A DNA stretch of 33,537 nt from Deltaproteobacteria bacterium (lineage in GTDB: Bacteria > SAR324 > JACQKK01). The notes beneath the pieces were generated by a model. It was not told where the DNA came from. It searched no databases and saw nothing but the letters and a program-made list of their open reading frames with translations. The stretch spans positions 1 through 33,537 of the forward strand of contig JAOUEW010000012.1 in NCBI GenBank assembly GCA_029858505.1, given 5' to 3'. Positions 1-7,920 of this stretch are shown piece by piece; the first letter of the stretch is position 1; each line of letters opens with the position of its first letter. A program made the translations under genes and the position numbers.

Positions 1-180
1 TCGAATCCGGTGGGTGAGGTCTGATCCCCGCTTGATGAGACCTCACCCCCCGCCCCCCTCTCCCGAAGAGAGGGGGAGTTCAATTGCGTTTGGGCGTTGC
101 TAGCTTCCGACCAGTCTCCAACAACAGAACAGATGAATTGAATAGCCGATGGCTTCGAGCATTGCCCCTCTGTAAGGAGG
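1..180. other. Probable host flank without a gene
   Basis: No convincing ORF is seen. The stretch holds two perfect inverted repeats. The first has 11-bp arms at 12-22 and 38-48 (GGGTGAGGTCT and its complement) with a 15-nt loop. The second has 9-bp arms at 54-62 and 68-76 (CCCCCTCTC and GAGAGGGGG) with a 5-nt loop. C-rich hairpins of this style resemble dispersed intergenic repeats of bacterial chromosomes, so I read this as chromosome outside the prophage. The boundary is inferred from the end repeats that start near 181. That the stretch is host DNA rather than phage is an inference. Confidence 0.5.
12..76. repeat. Two adjacent inverted repeats (host-type hairpins)
   Basis: Arms 12-22/38-48 are an 11-bp perfect match with a 15-nt loop. 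Arms 54-62/68-76 are a 9-bp perfect match with a CCGAA loop. Neither is followed by a convincing T-tract, so they look more like a dispersed intergenic palindromic element than a simple terminator. Copies elsewhere in the host genome would confirm this, but none is visible in the window. Confidence 0.6.
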
Positions 181-228
181 TGTTTGCTTTGGCAACTATT
201 TGAATCTGCTTTGGCAATGTAAGGAAAA
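181..228. other. Phage right end with two MuA-type end repeats
   Basis: The 11-mer TGCTTTGGCAA occurs exactly twice, at 185-195 and 207-217, with a spacing of 22 bp (two helical turns). Both copies have the same orientation. In Mu the transposase binds tandem 22-bp sites (R1, R2) starting a few bases inside the end, and the end itself is 5'-TG. Here TG at 181-182 lies four bases outside the first repeat. The block lies directly beyond the last prophage gene, as expected for attR. If 181 is the end, the 5-bp target duplication would be GGAGG at 176-180. The exact terminus is inferred, and TG at 171 is an alternative. Confidence 0.6.
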
Positions 229-271
229 GCAAAATCGAACGCCATCAGAAATCCCCGCTTCCATCAACCTA

Positions 272-1033
272 TCAGAAATTCCTTACAATCAATTCTTCGG
301 CGGGTACTCCCTTCCCGCCTCCTACAGTATAACGAATTGGTACTTTTTCAACCTTCAATGTTTTGAATATTTTCCTCATAACGGGGTGGTTGTTGATGGT
401 GAGTATTCCCTTCCCCCGCATGGACTCTAGCCGACCGGCCAAGGAATAATAATTCTCTATTGTAAAGTCCACTCCATACCCTTCGGTTTTCCAATATGGG
501 GGGTCGAGGAAAAACAGTGTATCTTGTCGGTCATATTTATCCAGGCAGGTTTCCCAGCCCAGATGTTCGATTGTAACTCGGGCTAGACGCAGGTGGGCAA
601 CGCTCAAGTCTTCCTCCAGGGAGGTCAGGTTCAGCCGGGGTGGGGTCGTTACGGCCGTACCAAAAGAGCGGTTTGCCACTTTGGCCCCGAAGGCCATCTT
701 TTGCAGATAAAGGAATTTTGCCGCCCGTTGGATGTCGGTATGAACCTCTCCGGGAGTCTGTTTATACCAATCGAACTGCTGGCGACTGACCAGCAGCCAC
801 TTGAACTGCCGGGCCAGCTCCTCCAGGTGATGTTGAACCACCCGGTAGAGGTTAACCAGGTCCCCGTTGATGTCGTTGATGACCTCCACTTTGGAGGGAG
901 ATTTCATGAAAAACAAGGCCGCCGCCCCGCAGAACGGCTCCACATAACAGGAATGAGCCGGAAAGAGCGGCAGAATATCTTTGGCCAGTCTGCGTTTTCC
1001 ACCAATCCAGGGGATTATCGGCTTTTGTGGCAT
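272..1033 (-). CDS. DNA adenine N6-methyltransferase (D12 class, Dam-like)
   Basis: This 253-residue protein transfers a methyl group from S-adenosylmethionine to the N6 of adenine in DNA. Conserved parts are the N-terminal PWIGGKRRL (residues 8-16), the SAM-binding motif VEPFCGAAALFF (31-42) and the catalytic motif DPPYW (177-181), all in the order and spacing of the D12/Dam class. The length is close to Dam (about 270). It is the last gene before the phage end, where Mu carries its DNA modification gene mom. Protection of phage DNA from host restriction is therefore the likely role. A gap of about 100 bp precedes it, so it may have its own promoter as mom does. The start has a modest GGA ribosome site. 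No restriction partner is seen nearby. The target sequence cannot be read from the protein. Confidence 0.93.
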   Translation of the reverse strand: MPQKPIIPWIGGKRRLAKDILPLFPAHSCYVEPFCGAAALFFMKSPSKVEVINDINGDLVNLYRVVQHHLEELARQFKWLLVSRQQFDWYKQTPGEVHTDIQRAAKFLYLQKMAFGAKVANRSFGTAVTTPPRLNLTSLEEDLSVAHLRLARVTIEHLGWETCLDKYDRQDTLFFLDPPYWKTEGYGVDFTIENYYSLAGRLESMRGKGILTINNHPVMRKIFKTLKVEKVPIRYTVGGGKGVPAEELIVRNF

Positions 1034-1100
1034 GTTTTTTCCATCTACCCTCGCCGGGAAGGCGTGGGGTTCGCCCGGTCAGGTTACCGCCTGGCCGCCG

Positions 1101-1118
1101 GTGGCGCGTCAACGCCAC
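1101..1118. other. Hairpin upstream of the methylase
   Basis: Arms GTGGCG and CGCCAC (1101-1106, 1113-1118) flank a 6-nt loop in the 104-nt gap between the fibre accessory gene and the methylase. No T-tract follows on either strand, so it is not a clear terminator. It lies where Mu has the regulatory region of mom. Function unknown. Confidence 0.35.
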
Positions 1119-1137
1119 GGGTCGCGCTTTCCTTTCC

Positions 1138-1698
1138 CTACCAAACCACCGCTTCGACTGCCGCAACCGTGGTAGCCGCCGCCACCTGTGCCCGCAGGGT
1201 ATCCAGGCGGGTCAATTGGGTTTTTACGTGCGTCCTGGCATCCACCCCCGCAGCCTTGATCTGCACGTCCGTGTGTGGACGCCGCGCCCACACGCCAGCC
1301 ACATTAGCGCACATGAACGCATAGGTGCCGATTGGGCCATCAATAATAGCCGCAGACACTTCAGCGGTCAGGTTAATCTGGCTGGTTTTGTCGGTTGGGT
1401 ATGTGTGCGCCGACCCCAAAGCGAAACCGGTAACCCCCGCCTCAATGGCGGCCTGGCAGGCGGCGGCTAGGCGTTGGTTAGCCGCCTGTTTAGCCCATTC
1501 AAGCAGATATGCCGGAACATCGGCCGGGGCGACGTAACAGACTGCGACCGCTTGTGCAGGGACTTCTTGGGCGGCCACGAATTTTAGGGCGTCCAGTTCC
1601 ACCGTCCCTGCGTGGGCGGTGGTATAGTTTGTGATAAACTGATCGGACGGCTCAATAGTACGTGTGGTATTGTCAGGCAATCTGTATAAGATGAGCAT
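1138..1698 (-). CDS. Tail-fibre-associated protein, DUF4376-like
   Basis: This 186-residue protein lies immediately downstream of the tail fibre, in the position of Mu-type fibre assembly genes. Residues of about 85-180 match the DUF4376 pattern: a GFALGSAHTYPTDKTSQINL-type segment, an alternating helical middle and a C-terminal helix ending in VAAVEAVVW. The family is found in small proteins encoded next to phage tail fibres, and its exact molecular role is not established. The N-terminus (MLILYRLPDN) resembles the start of fibre assembly proteins that read fibre tips. The ribosome site is GGAG upstream of the ATG. An accessory or assembly role in host recognition is inferred from position. 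Confidence 0.75.
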   Translation of the reverse strand: MLILYRLPDNTTRTIEPSDQFITNYTTAHAGTVELDALKFVAAQEVPAQAVAVCYVAPADVPAYLLEWAKQAANQRLAAACQAAIEAGVTGFALGSAHTYPTDKTSQINLTAEVSAAIIDGPIGTYAFMCANVAGVWARRPHTDVQIKAAGVDARTHVKTQLTRLDTLRAQVAAATTVAAVEAVVW

Positions 1699-1711
1699 CG
1701 TTGTGGCTCCG

Positions 1712-3073
1712 TTAATTGCTGAGAATTAAAAATCCTACATCATACAGATCATAAAAAGTTGATCCCGGCACCTGCGATATTATCCGACATTGAGTTGTGG
1801 TTTTCAACGTTGGGGCTGATCCTGGTCCACTGTCGGCGCGTATAGCGAGCGGTACCGTACCATAACTGTTACCCATGAAAAGGTAATTTGAATCCGCCAT
1901 TGGGGTGGTAAACGTCACGGTGTAATCGCCAACCCCATTGTCGGCGATGGATGAAATGTTGAATTTCGCGCGGATATACAAATTACGGGTGACATTGCCG
2001 CCCGTGGTGCCGACTGAGGTGACCGCGACAGTGTAAGTATTGACATCAACAAAAGTCACTGGATACGTCCCAGTGGTTCCGCTCAACGAACCACTGGTAA
2101 ATGACAGGTTGACCAGCATTTCTGTGGTCATATTGTGCGCGGTATGCGTGACGGTGACCACCGTTCCGGTTGTCGTGTAGGTGGCTGTGGTGTATGGGAT
2201 GCTGTTGAAATTTGCCCATGCTTTAGTAGCCCTTTTGTTATCTGTGGGGTCCAACAGATCAAAATCCGCTCCATCGTATGTGGCGGTATAGACTACACCC
2301 ATCTGTATTTCGCCGCCAATCAGCAAACCATCAACCCGGTTTTTAATTGAAATGGCCCCCAGGGTATTTATACGTAGCGTAGCGGGACCTGTGTTGGTAT
2401 TTAGGGCTTTGAACCTCACCGTCATCCCCTTAAAATATGCGGCCGGTGGGTTGCTGATGGAGATGGCATACTCGTTTGCCACGCCTGTATCATCGGCGTA
2501 GCCAGCGGCCAGCGGGATTTGACCGGCCGGGATTTTGCCGTCGCTCAACAATGTCCCCACCCGGTTAAACCATTGACTGACTCCATCCGATTTCAAGATC
2601 AGCGTTTCCCCTTTATCCAGAGTCCGGCTGATTTGCCCTTCTACGGTGTCCGTCCCCGCCCGCTGCACGGTGACCGCGTTGGCGCTGGAATCCGTGCGGA
2701 CGAAGGTGAATCGTGAAGGCACCCCGCCGATGGCCCCGTTGACCGGAGCCAGGGCGGCGGCGGGCAGGGTTAGGGTCACGTTACCGGTGGTGGCATCCAC
2801 AAACACCATTCCGGCATGATCCGGGGTCAAAACCTGGTTGGTGGTGAAGGTGGAAACGTTTCCTCCCAACATTCGGCGGATGGCTTGGCGGATTTGAGTG
2901 CGGGTGGCGGCAGCAGGATTGATACCCTGGGCCTCCAACACGCCAACCAATTCCTCCTGGATGTCGTTCAGGAAATCCTGATGAACAGGAGAAGCCGGAA
3001 TCGGCGGGATGGCCGCCGGGTTTCCCTCGGTGAAAAGCCCCCCAATCATTAAAGCATCTTGATTTCTTTGCAT
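1712..3073 (-). CDS. Tail fibre protein (Mu S position)
   Basis: This 453-residue fibre protein probably binds the host surface. The N-terminal 70 residues (DFLNDIQEELVGVLEAQGIN, then a QIRQAI-type helix) are the baseplate-attachment region common to fibres of Mu-like and P2-like phages. The middle and C-terminal parts are rich in Thr, Val, Gly and Asn, with beta-type repeats typical of trimeric fibres. The last 100 residues contain several aromatic and Asn-rich strands that could form the receptor tip. It follows the gp48-like gene by 11 nt with a GAGGG ribosome site, and is followed by the DUF4376 gene. No invertible segment or alternative fibre end, as in Mu gin/S', is visible. Host specificity cannot be read from sequence. 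Confidence 0.85.
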   Translation of the reverse strand: MQRNQDALMIGGLFTEGNPAAIPPIPASPVHQDFLNDIQEELVGVLEAQGINPAAATRTQIRQAIRRMLGGNVSTFTTNQVLTPDHAGMVFVDATTGNVTLTLPAAALAPVNGAIGGVPSRFTFVRTDSSANAVTVQRAGTDTVEGQISRTLDKGETLILKSDGVSQWFNRVGTLLSDGKIPAGQIPLAAGYADDTGVANEYAISISNPPAAYFKGMTVRFKALNTNTGPATLRINTLGAISIKNRVDGLLIGGEIQMGVVYTATYDGADFDLLDPTDNKRATKAWANFNSIPYTTATYTTTGTVVTVTHTAHNMTTEMLVNLSFTSGSLSGTTGTYPVTFVDVNTYTVAVTSVGTTGGNVTRNLYIRAKFNISSIADNGVGDYTVTFTTPMADSNYLFMGNSYGTVPLAIRADSGPGSAPTLKTTTQCRIISQVPGSTFYDLYDVGFLILSN

Positions 3074-3084
3074 CGTTTTCCCTC

Positions 3085-3672
3085 TTAAGCGTAGTTGAAA
3101 ATCACACAGGTATGGGATGGTTTGTCCTCACGAATTGCTCCCTCCAAGTGGGCCTCACGGCCCCAGACCCGTAGAGGTTCCCCAGCGCAAGACCCAGCGC
3201 AAAATCGTATAAGGGTCACGTTTGGGGCGTTGACCTGCCAGGCGTACAACCACCCATCCCCATACAGCGGTGATCCGGCGGGCGATCCCGCCACAAACTG
3301 TTGGAATGTATTTATGGTGACATGGAACCCTATTGCCGAGGCCATCTCGATAAAATAGGTATCCCACTGGCCCCCGAGTTCGCTCCATTTACCGGACAAA
3401 GCCTCCCTGCGCTCTGTCAAACTGATCGGCGGCGGCAGGCGCGGGTCAGGCAGTCCGAACACCCGTTCCCAGTCCGGCAGAATTTCCAGCGTGGTGGCCG
3501 GGTCAGTTTCCTGGGCTACCATCTTCTCAATTTTGGCATCCAATCTGGAAAACTCTGTTGCCCAGCCTCTAAACGCTTGGTGCATCGCGGGGGCGGCCTC
3601 TTGCGTGCAAGCAACCCCTGGCGGAAGCAAGGCCCGCAACGCCAGATAATAATCATCCGCTGTCATTGCCAT
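3085..3672 (-). CDS. Baseplate protein, YmfQ/DUF2313 family (Mu gp48-like)
   Basis: This protein of 195 residues has the features of the Mu gp48/YmfQ family. It opens with TADDYYLALRALLPPG, followed by a Trp-rich stretch with DWERVFGLPD and a conserved RREAL helix, and ends in a region with several Trp and Cys residues. In contractile phages this family sits between the baseplate J protein and the fibre and is thought to connect fibre to baseplate. The gene overlaps the end of the gp47-like gene by 10 nt, which suggests coupled translation, and the fibre gene follows. Length is normal for the family. Confidence 0.9.
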   Translation of the reverse strand: MAMTADDYYLALRALLPPGVACTQEAAPAMHQAFRGWATEFSRLDAKIEKMVAQETDPATTLEILPDWERVFGLPDPRLPPPISLTERREALSGKWSELGGQWDTYFIEMASAIGFHVTINTFQQFVAGSPAGSPLYGDGWLYAWQVNAPNVTLIRFCAGSCAGEPLRVWGREAHLEGAIREDKPSHTCVIFNYA

Positions 3673-4745
3673 GTGATGGCTCCCATCACAATCAATTCGC
3701 CCGGATTGGCCGTGATGTTGGCTGTGGGAGAAACCAGCACATGGTCGGTTTCCCCTGCGGCCAGGCTGATAGCCTCGTGAACGTGGCTCACCAGGATTTG
3801 TTGCCCTGGGCTTGCTTCAGCGTTGATCAGCGCCGTCAGGTTGGCGGTGATGGCGTCACGCACCACCTGGGTGTTGGGTGTGACGGCCTGGATCGTGAAG
3901 TTGGCCTGTTTCGCCGTGGGGGCGAACACAAACAGTTTGGCCGAATCTATAGGCACCGGTGCTTTGCCCGTATTCCGTTTGATTCCGTCTGTCCCCAAAA
4001 TCCGGGACTTCACAGCATCAATCATGGCCTGGCCGGGGATAGCCAACGCCCCGGCCCCCTGGCCATCGGCCATGATCGTCACCCCAACCGTTCCGGGGCC
4101 GCCCCACAAGGGAAAACACCATGCGCGGGTAACACCCGCGATCTCCTTGGCCCACGTTACGTAGTCGTGGTCGTTCCCTCCATGCGGCGGTTCCTCCATT
4201 CGTTCTAACTGCCGGTCCAGCAGCTGCTCCGCCGTCTCCTGATCGGTTCCGCCGGTCAACCCTCCCGTTCCCACCAGGGCCGCCTGGTTGACGCCAGCCA
4301 CGGGTGCAATAAATTGCATGGCGGCCCCCTGGGCCGCGTTGCCGGCCGTTCCCGCGTCCTGGGCGGTTACGGCCAGGGCGGCGGCTCCCGCAGCCAGGAC
4401 GGAATCTGCATCCACCGTGTAACGGACACTGCCGATTTGCAGCGGCGTGGCGGCGGGCACCACCGCGCCGGATTGGCCTGTCACGTTCACCGGCCCCTTG
4501 GCTTTGGAGGCCGCCTTCGGGGTAATGCCCCATCGCCTGGCCCACAGCGCTTGATTCTCCGGGTCGGCCAAGTCGGGGATCATCTGGCGGGCGGCCCATT
4601 CCAACCGCCCGTCCAACTCATACATTCCACCGGCGTGTACAAACGCTAGGATATCCAGGTCAGACCCGCTCAAATCCGCCCCGGCGGCCAGCAAGTCGGC
4701 TTTGGCCCGCTCATATTTTGTTTTCAGGGTCTCCCGGGTCAGCAT
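3663..4745 (-). CDS. Baseplate wedge protein, J family (Mu gp47-like)
   Basis: This 360-residue protein belongs to the baseplate J family, which forms the wedges around the central hub of contractile tails. Evidence is the N-terminal RETLKTKYERAKADLL helix, a DLDILA segment, the KGPVNVTGQSGAVVPAATPL strand region typical of J proteins, a GGTDQETAEQLLDR helix and the family motif PPHGGNDHDYVTWAKE. The start is one nt upstream of the gp46-like stop region, and the stop overlaps gp48 by 10 nt. Order gp45-gp46-gp47-gp48-fibre is exactly as in Mu. Confidence 0.95.
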   Translation of the reverse strand: MLTRETLKTKYERAKADLLAAGADLSGSDLDILAFVHAGGMYELDGRLEWAARQMIPDLADPENQALWARRWGITPKAASKAKGPVNVTGQSGAVVPAATPLQIGSVRYTVDADSVLAAGAAALAVTAQDAGTAGNAAQGAAMQFIAPVAGVNQAALVGTGGLTGGTDQETAEQLLDRQLERMEEPPHGGNDHDYVTWAKEIAGVTRAWCFPLWGGPGTVGVTIMADGQGAGALAIPGQAMIDAVKSRILGTDGIKRNTGKAPVPIDSAKLFVFAPTAKQANFTIQAVTPNTQVVRDAITANLTALINAEASPGQQILVSHVHEAISLAAGETDHVLVSPTANITANPGELIVMGAITWQ

Positions 4746-4746
4746 C

Positions 4747-5160
4747 TCATCCCCACAGGGCTTTCAATGTTTCGGTTTGGCCGTCCGGCCGGGTGATTTC
4801 CACCCGCAGGGCCAGCAAATCGTTTTGCCGTTCCGCTTCCACGCGCACAGCCTGGGCCGCTCCTTCATCCACCAGCCATTGCAGGGCCTCTTCGGCGAAT
4901 TCCTGGGCTTGGATCAGTGTTTCCTGCCCCCATTTTGCACGATCCAGCATCCACAATCGGCTTCCTAATGGGCGCTTACGGTACGTATCTGCCCACCATC
5001 CTCGCCTTTCCAGCGGGTTTGGCATCTCCTCCGCCTCGGCCCGGCGGTCGCTGAACAGGCTGATAAACACCAACCGATTCAGGTTCCCCGTCAAGGAAAA
5101 CGCCGGGGGACCTTCCACCCATTGCCCTTCAATCCGTTGAAAAATCGTCACGCTGGCCAT
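4747..5160 (-). CDS. Baseplate protein, Mu gp46 family
   Basis: The 137 residues match phage GP46 family proteins, which are related to the gp25-like baseplate wedge. Signs are the N-terminal PPAFSLTGNLNRLVFISLFSD-like strand pair, the RRGWWADTY motif, the segment GSRLWMLDRAKWGQETL and a C-terminal strand pair with EAERQNDLLALRVEI. The protein helps to link sheath and baseplate. It lies 8 nt after the spike gene and directly in front of the J gene. Confidence 0.92.
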   Translation of the reverse strand: MASVTIFQRIEGQWVEGPPAFSLTGNLNRLVFISLFSDRRAEAEEMPNPLERRGWWADTYRKRPLGSRLWMLDRAKWGQETLIQAQEFAEEALQWLVDEGAAQAVRVEAERQNDLLALRVEITRPDGQTETLKALWG

Positions 5161-5168
5161 TGTCCCTG

Positions 5169-5675
5169 CTACATTTGCGGCACGGGTGCCGCCGTTGAAC
5201 TCCCCGGCGCGGCGGATATGTGCGTGTGCGAGTTGTACGTCAACCGTATGGCCGCCATGCTTCCCGCCGCATCGGTCACATTCCCCGAGGCGGTCACATT
5301 CCCAGTCACGTCCAGATCTCCCACCACATGCACCTTCTTTCCGGCAGCGGGAATAACTTCAATGCTTCCGTCCGATTTCTCGACAATCTGGTTCCCGTGC
5401 TTCGAGTACAGGCACACCTCGCCAGGGGCTAAATTTTTCGGGCGGCTGGCCCGGTCCGACACCGCCACGGCCAAACCGTGAGCGCGGTCCCCTCCAACGA
5501 ACAGCACCAGCGCCTGGGCGTCTGCTGGCGGGTTGGCCTCAAGTCCGTAGGGCTGGGCATGTTCCACATAAGCCGTTTCCCCGATCAACAGTGTCACCTG
5601 CAACCGCTGAGTTTTCAGCGCCTGCTCCACCAGTTTAACCAGCCCTCTGGCCACCAAGTCTCTCACCAATCTCAT
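5169..5675 (-). CDS. Baseplate spike, Mu gp45 family
   Basis: This protein of 168 residues is the central membrane-piercing spike of the contractile tail. The N-terminal 90 residues form the OB-fold-like part (VEHAQPYGLEANPP, ALVLFVGGDRAHGLAV). The C-terminal half is a Gly, Val and Thr-rich beta-helix region (VVGDLDVTGNVTASGNV). Near the end stands SHTHISAAPGS, the HxH motif that in Mu gp45 binds iron at the spike tip in the trimer. It overlaps the hub gene upstream by 4 nt. Length is slightly short of Mu gp45 (197). Confidence 0.93.
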   Translation of the reverse strand: MRLVRDLVARGLVKLVEQALKTQRLQVTLLIGETAYVEHAQPYGLEANPPADAQALVLFVGGDRAHGLAVAVSDRASRPKNLAPGEVCLYSKHGNQIVEKSDGSIEVIPAAGKKVHVVGDLDVTGNVTASGNVTDAAGSMAAIRLTYNSHTHISAAPGSSTAAPVPQM

Positions 5676-6763
5676 GCCGCGCCTTTCTGCTTTTTGGACT
5701 TGGATTTGTTCCCTAATTTATAGGGGGCCGGGTCAAAGGCGTCCTGCGGATACAGGGTTAATTCCGTTCGGGTGCCGTCTTTATCCAGCGTGTACCGGCA
5801 GGCCGCCAGCAGCAGGGTGTCATCAATTCCCAGGGTGGGGATTTCAACCCGTACCAGGGCGTTAGGCCGCCACAGCACGTCATCCGGCCCTTTCCAGCCC
5901 GGCACCAGCACCGCCAGGGCCTGCCCACGCCCGGACCGCACCGCCGCCTCCCAGGCGGCTCGGCGGTCCATCGTGGCATCGTCCCCGTGGGCTTCGGCCA
6001 CCACCACCTGGTTGCGGTACCGCGTCACATCATAATCCCTGGCCTGCCCCTTCTGGCCAAAGGCCGCCTGCGGGGCGCTCTCATCCGTCAAATGGCTTTG
6101 CCCCAACACCAAGTACACCGAATACCGCTCCGTTAGGCTCCGGGTATATTTGGCGGAGAGAACGTTCTCTCCTTCAATCAGCGATCCGGCGGAAATTTCT
6201 TTTCCCGGTTTGGTGATCCTCAGGTCTCCCTCCGGGTCGCTGGTCAGCAGCAGTCCCCGCTGGCGGGCCAGCCGCTCCAACAGTGCAAAATTTGTTTCCC
6301 CTGGATGCACCGCCACCACGCCGAAGGGCTCTCCCGGCCCGGCGAACAAATCCACCGGCACGGCATACCGGCTGGCCAGCGTGTTGGCAATCTGGTGGAT
6401 GTTTTGGCCGGTCAGATGGCCCCCATCCAACTCCGCGCAACAGTCCACCAGGTCACAGGTCAGGTCCCGGCCCTGCACCTCCACCAGGTGGGCCTGGGCC
6501 GATATTTCCCTGGTCACGGCATCCACCCAGCCGGTCACCACCAAGTCGGTACCGATCACCACCTGACAGCGGTCACCCTCCACCACCAAAAACACCCCGC
6601 CAAACTCGGTCATCCGCAGGCGGAACACCGTGGCCAGATGTTCAAAGGACGTGAATATTTCCACCTCTTCCCAGCCGGTAAAATCCTGGCCGTTTACCAG
6701 CAGACGCACGGTGTTTTTGTCATCGCCTACCTGCGGCGATACCTCCACATGAGCATCAGACAT
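5672..6763 (-). CDS. Baseplate hub protein, Mu P (gp44) family
   Basis: The 363-residue product is the hub at the centre of the baseplate, equivalent to T4 gp27. Family features are the N-terminal LLVNGQDFTGWEEVEIFTSFE strand pair, VVIGTDLVVTGWVDAV, the DLTCDLVDCCAEL segment and an ADV-like domain with GETNFALLERLARQRGLLL. The basic C-terminal tail (NKSKSKKQKGAA) is common in hubs of Mu-like phages. The start overlaps the gp43-like gene by 8 nt with an excellent GGAGG site, and the end overlaps the spike gene. Confidence 0.94.
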   Translation of the reverse strand: MSDAHVEVSPQVGDDKNTVRLLVNGQDFTGWEEVEIFTSFEHLATVFRLRMTEFGGVFLVVEGDRCQVVIGTDLVVTGWVDAVTREISAQAHLVEVQGRDLTCDLVDCCAELDGGHLTGQNIHQIANTLASRYAVPVDLFAGPGEPFGVVAVHPGETNFALLERLARQRGLLLTSDPEGDLRITKPGKEISAGSLIEGENVLSAKYTRSLTERYSVYLVLGQSHLTDESAPQAAFGQKGQARDYDVTRYRNQVVVAEAHGDDATMDRRAAWEAAVRSGRGQALAVLVPGWKGPDDVLWRPNALVRVEIPTLGIDDTLLLAACRYTLDKDGTRTELTLYPQDAFDPAPYKLGNKSKSKKQKGAA

Positions 6764-7919
6764 TCAGCACCTCCAAAGGCCGGCCGCCTTGCGCGAACAG
6801 CGGGTGAGGCAGGCGGTTCCGGGCCACAATCTCCGCTTCCCTGGCGGCGGAACCATAAAGGTTCCAGGCAATCACCAGGGCCGGGGTGGTCTGGGCCGGG
6901 GTGTAGATAGTCAACAGGGGCAGGGTTTCTCCCCTGGCCCGCAAGTCGGCCAGGAAGGCCGCCCGCAGCGCCCGTAGCAGACGAAACAGGGAATCCGGAA
7001 TCCTGATTCCGCCCGCCAGAGAACAAAAAAACAACGCATCCATCGCCGCCTGCCATTCCAACCGAACCGCTTTGGCATGATTGGCGCTGGTGTAGGCCAA
7101 CCCGGATAACACCGCCGCGCTGTCGGCCAGCGCCGCCGCCCTGACCAGCAGATGAATCCGCCCCATCGCCTCCGCCCGGGCGGCCATCCCCGCCGATACC
7201 AACGGGGGAATATGACTTTTCGCCCCGGCGTTGTGCAGGGGGCGGTACAGCCGCATGGCCTGTTCCGGCTCGGCGGCCAAGGCACGCAGCCGGGAGATGC
7301 TGCCGGTGATCGCCGCCGCCAAATTGTAAGGGGCGCGAATCAGGGCCGCAGTATCAGAGGCCACCCCGCCCACCATCGCCTCCACGCTGGCCAGCACCAG
7401 CCCCACGTCATCTTGCAATGCCTCCACCGTATCAGCCGTCATGCCCACCACATCAAACACGCGGGAAAAATCATCCATAGCCTCGGTGATGGCACCCGTT
7501 GCGGCCGACAGCAGCAGCGTTGGGGTATGGGGCCGGGCCACGACGGCCTGGGCGTCTCCCGCTTCCACAAACTGGATATCAAAAACGGCAACGCCCTGCT
7601 CCTTGGTGCTTTCAGTTTGGCGTACCGACCGTACTTGCACCCGCATTTTCCCCCGGCGGGGATGCACCAAAACTCCCGGCCCTGGCTTTTCCAGCGCATC
7701 TTCCAGGCGATTGCGGGCCTCGTGATAGCGGGGACCTGTCACATACGCCCGCAAACTAAACCCTTTGGCCGACCCGCCCAGGTCTTCCACGAAAGGCCGA
7801 TCACGCCCTGGAAGTTCGTGCACCGCCACCCGGCGGCCGGAATCCTTTCCGTATTCGTCCACCTTGAAGGGGACGCCCCGGAAACTGGCCGGTCTCAATT
7901 TTTGTACCCAGGTGCTCAT
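6756..7919 (-). CDS. Tail/DNA circularization protein, Mu N (gp43) family
   Basis: The 387 residues carry the DNA-circularization N-terminal domain (PF07157-like) in the first 100 residues: WVQKLRPASFRGVPFKVDE, then GRDRPFVEDLGG and a VHPRRGKMRVQVRSV strand. The remaining part is helical and Ala-rich. In Mu, N enters the cell with the DNA, holds the injected linear DNA ends together, and is part of the baseplate or tail lumen. Position between tape measure and hub is conserved. The start codon is 2 nt behind the tape-measure stop and has only a weak ribosome site, so translation is probably coupled. Confidence 0.93.
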   Translation of the reverse strand: MSTWVQKLRPASFRGVPFKVDEYGKDSGRRVAVHELPGRDRPFVEDLGGSAKGFSLRAYVTGPRYHEARNRLEDALEKPGPGVLVHPRRGKMRVQVRSVRQTESTKEQGVAVFDIQFVEAGDAQAVVARPHTPTLLLSAATGAITEAMDDFSRVFDVVGMTADTVEALQDDVGLVLASVEAMVGGVASDTAALIRAPYNLAAAITGSISRLRALAAEPEQAMRLYRPLHNAGAKSHIPPLVSAGMAARAEAMGRIHLLVRAAALADSAAVLSGLAYTSANHAKAVRLEWQAAMDALFFCSLAGGIRIPDSLFRLLRALRAAFLADLRARGETLPLLTIYTPAQTTPALVIAWNLYGSAAREAEIVARNRLPHPLFAQGGRPLEVLNV

Positions 7920-7920
7920 C

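Noticed and set aside
593-1324. Long plus-strand ORF (243 residues) opposite the methylase
   Set aside because: Shadow of the methylase and fibre accessory genes; composition is not protein-like and there is no ribosome site.
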